A DNA stretch of 10,235 nucleotides, from assembly GCA_964584495.1 (NCBI GenBank), contig CAZPAH010000104.1, positions 1-10,235 on the forward strand, given 5' to 3'. The translations under genes and the position numbers were made by a program. Positions 6,579 to 10,235 of the stretch are shown here, in pieces (the first letter of the stretch is position 1; each line of letters starts with the position of its first letter). Below the pieces are notes generated by a model. It made no database searches. It was not told where the DNA came from and worked only from the letters and a program-made list of their open reading frames with translations. The DNA comes from CAZPAH01 sp964584495 (GTDB taxonomy: Bacteria; Krumholzibacteriota; Krumholzibacteriia; Krumholzibacteriales; Krumholzibacteriaceae).

Positions 6579-6767
6579 CTACAATTCGTCGAAATCGGCA
6601 TCGTCGATCGTCTGATCGGTCAGGTTTTTAAGATCGAGATCCGATCCGTTTCGCCCGCCTTTGACGGTCCCTGATTTTTTGCGGTCGCCCCCCCGGAACC
6701 ATCCTCCGATGATCTTGAGAAGATAATAAACCAGCGCAACCGCCAGAAGAAACCTTAGAAACGACAT
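6579..6767 (-). CDS. Small hypothetical protein, single N-terminal membrane anchor
   Basis: 62 residues. An N-terminal hydrophobic helix (MSFLRFLLAVALVYYLLKIIGGWF) is followed by a basic/glycine linker (RGGDRKKSGTVKGGRNGS) and an acidic tail ending DQTIDDADFDEL. Short one-helix proteins with a terminal acidic DADFxEL-like motif recur in many uncharacterised bacterial genomes, but I cannot name a function. The start was chosen at ATG 6767, which has GGAAG seven bases upstream. A GTG two codons earlier (6773) would leave no room for a ribosome-binding site. It follows the M28 peptidase stop by 28 bases and precedes the next small membrane gene by 14, so these three genes may form one transcript. 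Confidence 0.62.
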   Translation of the reverse strand: MSFLRFLLAVALVYYLLKIIGGWFRGGDRKKSGTVKGGRNGSDLDLKNLTDQTIDDADFDEL

Positions 6768-6776
6768 AGCCACACT

Positions 6777-6794
6777 TCCGGATCCGGACGTCCG
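6777..6794. repeat. Overlapping palindromes between the M28 gene and the small membrane gene
   Basis: TCCGGATCCGGA (6777-6788) is a perfect 12-bp palindrome. It overlaps the perfect 10-bp palindrome CGGACGTCCG (6785-6794). They fill most of the short spacer and reach the ribosome-binding region of the gene starting at 6767. They have no T-run, so they do not look like a terminator. A role as operator or mRNA structure is speculative. Confidence 0.3.
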
Positions 6795-6795
6795 C

Positions 6796-8535
6796 CTAGT
6801 TGACGATGGCGAACCTCCCAGTGTACTTTTCTTCCCCGCCCCCCTCGTTTACGACCTTGACCCTGTAAAGGTATATACCCGCCGCGGGCTCTTCCGTGCC
6901 CGGAAAAAGCTCACCGCAGGAATGGCAGCTGTACCCAGGTGAAAGCGGCTTTCCGTAGGAGGCCCCTAAAAATCCGACGGCGACAGATTCTCCTTCAATG
7001 GTGAATATCTCGATTACGAGGTTCGCCTCGCCAGAGAGGTTCAGACAGAACCGGGAGTCTCTGAAGGAACCGTTGATCGGATTCGGCCTGAAATGATGAC
7101 TCTTCACGGTTGCGCCGCCTCCACCCTCCACGACAAACGAGATCGAGGCGGAATTGTTCGCCTCCGATTCCTGAATTCCCGCGACATCGACGCGCGCCGT
7201 CAAGAGGTTCTCGCCGCCGTAGGAGGCGTCCAGCTCCAGGGGAATCTCGACATCAACGCTTCTCATGGGCAGCGGACGGGAAATGTAGCTCGAAAATACC
7301 GTTCTTGTGCCCCCGCTGTTCGTCAGCCGGACATCGAGATAAACCGATGTTCCGCCCGGCATCACCTCTCCGCTGAGATTCCTGACCCTGATCCATGGGG
7401 ACATCGAGATACCGGTCTCGAAGATCCTGTCATCCTGCACCCTTCCGTCCACCAGCAGAAGCATATCAGATTCCAACATGGAGATTTCGACAGAGCATGT
7501 GTCTATATGCTCGAAAAAGCCCAGAACAATATCGAGTATCCTTCCCGTCTGCTCGATATCGACCCGCGCCGGTAGATCCCACACCGTGTGGTACCACGGA
7601 TATATGATATTGCCGAACCTTTCTCCAAGCGGCTCCGCGAAGGTCACCGCCGGTATCCTTCCCTCCTCGCGTTCCCAAAAGGAGGCATGATCCCAGTTCG
7701 AGGGCCCCGGTTTTATCACCGTCACGGGCAGGTCTGGATCGATCCAGGCGGCGGCATCCGCCAAGACCTCGGCAAGCCATCCGGACCGCATATTCGACAT
7801 TATCGATGTCCCGGTACCTTCATCGGAATATCCGAGCATATCGGCGTTTATGACGCCGATTATCTCCTGGGCGCACGCGAGGTTGCATTTCTCCACGAAA
7901 TCGATGCTGCCGAGCCTTCCGAGCTCCTCCCCGGAGAAAAGAACGAATTCGACATCAAAAGGCAGGTCATGCCCGGCCAGAATCCGCGCCGCTTCCATGA
8001 CCGCCGCGACGCCGGTCGCGTTATCGTTGGCTCCCGGTGCCGGCCAATCCTGCCAATGGTACCACCAGTCATCCGTTCTCGAACCTATCGCATCGTAGTG
8101 AGCCGTCATCAATATCACGCCGTAGGAAGCCGACGAGGCATCGATCCGTCCCACGATATTCTCAGCCGTAAAGGTACTGTCGTAATATCCTCCCCCCTCA
8201 AGGTCGAAGCGGTAGTCGACGTTAAAGCTGTCCCTGGTGACCGGTGATCCAGTATACCTCTCCAGCCTTGCGGACAGCGAATCCGCCATCTCCCCTATTT
8301 CCATCTCTCTGAATGTGAAACGGCTCCTCGACTGTGACGTTGCGGGATCTATCGACAGGAACTCCACCATCGATTCCAGCGAATCCCTGTTTGCTGCCAT
8401 CACGACCGGTAACGCCCGCACTTTCCGGCCCTCCTGGCGGCCGGCCGGTCTCCCTTCGGCGGTTCCGCTTCCTACGGTCCCTGCAGTGAAGCATGAAATG
8501 CAGAAGGAGATCAATAGCAGGAGCGATCTTTTCAA
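6796..8535 (-). CDS. Secreted M28-family zinc peptidase with C-terminal FlgD/sorting-like domain
   Basis: Exported metallopeptidase of the M28 (aminopeptidase Y/PSMA-like) family, 579 residues. The N-terminal signal sequence is KRSLLLLISFCISCFTAG. The co-catalytic zinc site is complete: His146 and the supporting Asp148 in AHYDAIG, bridging Asp171 in GANDNATG, Glu203-Glu204 in SGEELG, Asp232 in NADMLGY, and His316 in WYHTVWD. A beta-rich middle region (about 360-470) resembles a CARDB/Ig-like domain. The end has the layout of FlgD-like or type IX secretion sorting modules (FRPNPINGSF, IEIFTIEGESV, PAAGIYLYRVKV, GRFAIVN). The start is TTG at 8535 with AAAAGGAG six bases upstream. An upstream start at 8574 would put codons through the hairpin and leave an unsuitable N-terminus. 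Substrate is unknown; it probably digests peptides outside the cell or at its surface. Its promoter is not evident, and it lies 56 bases after a tRNA gene. Confidence 0.9.
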   Translation of the reverse strand: MKRSLLLLISFCISCFTAGTVGSGTAEGRPAGRQEGRKVRALPVVMAANRDSLESMVEFLSIDPATSQSRSRFTFREMEIGEMADSLSARLERYTGSPVTRDSFNVDYRFDLEGGGYYDSTFTAENIVGRIDASSASYGVILMTAHYDAIGSRTDDWWYHWQDWPAPGANDNATGVAAVMEAARILAGHDLPFDVEFVLFSGEELGRLGSIDFVEKCNLACAQEIIGVINADMLGYSDEGTGTSIMSNMRSGWLAEVLADAAAWIDPDLPVTVIKPGPSNWDHASFWEREEGRIPAVTFAEPLGERFGNIIYPWYHTVWDLPARVDIEQTGRILDIVLGFFEHIDTCSVEISMLESDMLLLVDGRVQDDRIFETGISMSPWIRVRNLSGEVMPGGTSVYLDVRLTNSGGTRTVFSSYISRPLPMRSVDVEIPLELDASYGGENLLTARVDVAGIQESEANNSASISFVVEGGGGATVKSHHFRPNPINGSFRDSRFCLNLSGEANLVIEIFTIEGESVAVGFLGASYGKPLSPGYSCHSCGELFPGTEEPAAGIYLYRVKVVNEGGGEEKYTGRFAIVN

Positions 8536-8554
8536 CGTAGACTCCTTTTCTAAT

Positions 8555-8588
8555 GCCCCGCGTTCCGGTCGCAACCGGAACGCGGGGC
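8555..8588 (-). terminator. Strong GC-rich hairpin directly after tRNA-Arg
   Basis: A perfect inverted repeat: 15-bp stem (8555-8569 with 8574-8588), loop CGCA (8570-8573), 12 of 15 stem pairs G-C. It begins three bases after the encoded CCA of the tRNA and ends just before the purine-rich ribosome-binding site of the peptidase gene. No T-run follows on the minus strand (ATTAGAAAAGG), so it is not a classical intrinsic terminator. It may stop or slow polymerase, guide 3' processing of the tRNA, or act in the peptidase leader. Confidence 0.6.
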
Positions 8589-8591
8589 CGA

Positions 8592-8668
8592 TGGCACGCC
8601 CGAGAGGATTCGAACCTCCGACACCCAGCTCCGGAGGCTGGTGCTCTATCCAGCTGAGCTACGGGCGC
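8592..8668 (-). tRNA. tRNA-Arg (anticodon CCG)
   Basis: A 77-base cloverleaf with encoded CCA. The acceptor arm is GCGCCCG with CGGGCGT (first pair G-U) and discriminator G. The D arm contains GCTCAGCTGGATAGAGC. The anticodon stem is CCAGC/GCTGG with loop CTCCGGA, giving anticodon CCG, which reads CGG. The T arm is GGAGG-TTCGAAT-CCTCT. Its first 23 bases (8646-8668) also encode the last residues and stop codon of recN on the same strand. No separate promoter is apparent because the upstream DNA is recN coding sequence, so it may depend on recN transcription or on a promoter inside recN. Confidence 0.97.
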
Positions 8669-10235
8669 TCTTACCGTTTTTCAGAAGCTCGGCCGCCAGC
8701 TTTTCCTGATATATTCCGCTTCCTCCAAGCATCCTTGCAATCTCGGCCTTTCTTTCCTGCCCTGAGATAATGGAAGCCGAGGTGGCGGTTCTGCCCTTCC
8801 TGACCCCCTTGCTGATCAAAATATGCGTGCTCGCCGCGGCGGCAACCTGGGCGAGGTGAGTTATCGCGATTATCTGGTACCTTCGGGAAAGATCCGCCAG
8901 GTTTCCCGCCATCACCACTCCGAGATCGGCTCCGAGGCCGGAATCCACCTCGTCGAAGATCAGGGTCGAAACGCCCTTCTCCCGCACGAGAAGCTTCTTC
9001 AGGACAAGGGTGATCCTAGAAAGCTCGCCGCCGGAGGCGACATCGACAAGGGGATGGATATCTTCACCGACATTCGTCCTTATCATGAACTCGACCCTGT
9101 CCCGGCCCCCGGGTGGTAAATCTAGCTCATTACTCTCGTCGTTAAAAGCATTTATTTCGAGCTGCTCGACGAGCGTGCTGAACAAGGCGCCCTTCATTCC
9201 GAGGAGTTGGAGCTCGGCCGTTACCTCGCTGTCTATGAGCCCCGCCGTCTCCCGCCTCTTCCCGCTCAAGCTCTCGAGAAGCGGAATGAGCCTGTCCCTG
9301 AGGCCGGCGAGTTTGCGCCTCGCTTCGATTATCTCATCGGATCCGTTCTCGAGCCCGTCCAGGATCGCCCGAAGCTCCTCCCTTTTAGCAAGAAGCCCGT
9401 CGCCGTTCAGTCCATACTTGCGTGAGGCCTGTTGCAGGGCAGCGATCCTGTGCTGAAGCATCTCGAGATCCTCGGGGGAATCGTCATCGATAGACGACGA
9501 TCGCTCGATTTCACGGGCAAGGTCCTGGACCGATATGCGTATCTCGCCTAGCGTCCGGGCCGCTTCCATCAATGCCGGATCGAGATCCGAGATCTCAGCG
9601 AGCGCCCTCTCCGATCCCGAAAGCCTGTCTATCGCCGATCCTTCTCCTTCCGAAAGCAGATACTTCGCCTCCTCGATCGCCGATCTGTACTTGTGTATAT
9701 TCTTGAGCTTGTTTATCCTCCCAGACAGGCTCTCTTCGAGGCCCACCTCCAGCTCCAGGGCCTCCAGCTCTTTAAGCTGAAACTCGAAATACCCCTTCTG
9801 CTTCAGGTTTTCGCTCTCTTTCCTCTTCAGGTGGTGAAGCTCCTGCCACAGCTGCCTAAACTCGAGTATCGCCTCCGAGCATTTTTCAAGCAGATCGCCG
9901 TAGCGGCCCCTCGCATCGAGATAGCGCATATGATTTCCGGGATCCAGCAGCTCCTGCTGTCGGTGCTGTCCGTGAAGCTCGAGGAGGGATGAGGTGAGAT
10001 CTCTCGCGATGGTGTTGGAAGAAAGAATTCCATTTACCCAGATACGGCTCCTGCCGTCGGAGGTCAGTTCGCGCTTGATCGAAAGCAGATCCTCTCCCTT
10101 TTCCATGCCGACGGTTCGTTTTACCGGGGAGTCTCCCCGCAAGAGAAATAGTCCTTCGATGACGAGTTCGCCCGCATTCCTTCGGATGTACGATCTTTTG
10201 GCCCTGCTCCCCGACAGGAGATCGACGGCGGTGAG
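8646..10235 (-). CDS. recN: DNA repair protein RecN (N-terminal end beyond window)
   Basis: SMC-like ATPase that acts in recombinational repair of double-strand breaks. 529 codons lie in the window; the first 40-50 residues with the Walker A loop are beyond the right edge. The frame stays open through 10235, where LTAVDLLSGSRAKRSYIRR matches the region just after Walker A, so a start at 10142 is not real. Visible: RELTSDGRSRIWVNG, the family motif LLELHGQHRQQELL, and a long central coiled coil. The ABC signature VASGGELSR lies at about 9015-9041, and Walker B LIFDEVDSGLG at about 8943-8963. The H-loop region IIAITHLAQVAA follows. The C-terminus ends GKSARSSAG with TAG at 8646-8648. The last eight codons and stop lie inside tRNA-Arg on the same strand. 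It belongs functionally to housekeeping and not to the polysaccharide cluster. Confidence 0.96.
   Translation of the reverse strand, partial: LTAVDLLSGSRAKRSYIRRNAGELVIEGLFLLRGDSPVKRTVGMEKGEDLLSIKRELTSDGRSRIWVNGILSSNTIARDLTSSLLELHGQHRQQELLDPGNHMRYLDARGRYGDLLEKCSEAILEFRQLWQELHHLKRKESENLKQKGYFEFQLKELEALELEVGLEESLSGRINKLKNIHKYRSAIEEAKYLLSEGEGSAIDRLSGSERALAEISDLDPALMEAARTLGEIRISVQDLAREIERSSSIDDDSPEDLEMLQHRIAALQQASRKYGLNGDGLLAKREELRAILDGLENGSDEIIEARRKLAGLRDRLIPLLESLSGKRRETAGLIDSEVTAELQLLGMKGALFSTLVEQLEINAFNDESNELDLPPGGRDRVEFMIRTNVGEDIHPLVDVASGGELSRITLVLKKLLVREKGVSTLIFDEVDSGLGADLGVVMAGNLADLSRRYQIIAITHLAQVAAAASTHILISKGVRKGRTATSASIISGQERKAEIARMLGGSGIYQEKLAAELLKNGKSARSSAG

Noticed and set aside
7588..8247. 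Long open frame of 219 codons on the plus strand
   Set aside because: It lies wholly inside the M28 peptidase gene on the other strand, and its translation is low-complexity Arg/His/Pro-rich with no domain. It is a shadow of the peptidase codon pattern.
8592..8668. tRNA-Arg as attachment site of an integrated element
   Set aside because: No integrase gene and no repeated copy of the tRNA 3' end is visible in the window.
8646..10142. RecN starting at 10142
   Set aside because: The same frame is open to the window edge and encodes RecN sequence (SGSRAKRSYIRR) there; the real start is beyond the window.
1..10235. CRISPR array, insertion sequence or defence genes
   Set aside because: No regularly spaced repeats, no transposase motifs and no terminal inverted repeats were seen; all frames are explained by envelope, signalling and repair genes.

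Overview
All genes in this window lie on the minus strand, so the biological order runs from the right edge to the left. Coding density is high and the longest stretch without a gene is only 122 bases (6125-6246). The organism looks like an uncultivated Gram-negative bacterium. It has an outer-membrane polysaccharide export system, and a secreted M28 peptidase carries a C-terminal module of the FlgD/type IX-sorting-like kind common in the FCB group and neighbouring candidate phyla. A run of 10 Ns marks a scaffold gap, which suggests a draft or metagenome-derived assembly. The taxonomic placement is inference, not proof.

Right part (10235-8535): the 3' portion of recN (DNA repair SMC-like ATPase) runs in from beyond the window. 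Its last codons and stop lie inside a tRNA-Arg(CCG) gene (8592-8668). Three bases after the tRNA comes a near-perfect 15-bp stem hairpin (8555-8588).

Middle part (8535-6247): a secreted zinc aminopeptidase-like M28 protein is followed closely by two small membrane proteins of unknown function. The spacing (28 and 14 bases) fits one transcript.

Left part (6180-1): a probable exopolysaccharide operon. A strong sigma-54-type -24/-12 promoter match (6165-6180) stands before a GAF-GGDEF nucleotidyl cyclase. Next come nucleotide-sugar dehydrogenase sequence interrupted by the N gap, a WbpP-like UDP-N-acetylhexosamine 4-epimerase, a Wza-like outer-membrane export protein with SLBB domains, and a Wzz/GumC-like inner-membrane protein that runs off the left edge. 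Together these would make an N-acetylated hexuronic acid precursor and move the polymer across the envelope, with a cyclic-dinucleotide synthase as the first gene.

Two points stand out. First, the GGDEF enzyme has Ser in place of the conserved guanine-contacting Asp (PleD D344 position). That substitution marks the Hypr GGDEF enzymes which make 3',3'-cGAMP, so this may be a cGAMP- rather than c-di-GMP-linked polysaccharide locus under sigma-54 control. Second, the dehydrogenase sequences on the two sides of the N gap cover the same protein region with different sequence. They are therefore two different genes, and the 10 Ns hide far more than 10 bases or mark a false join.
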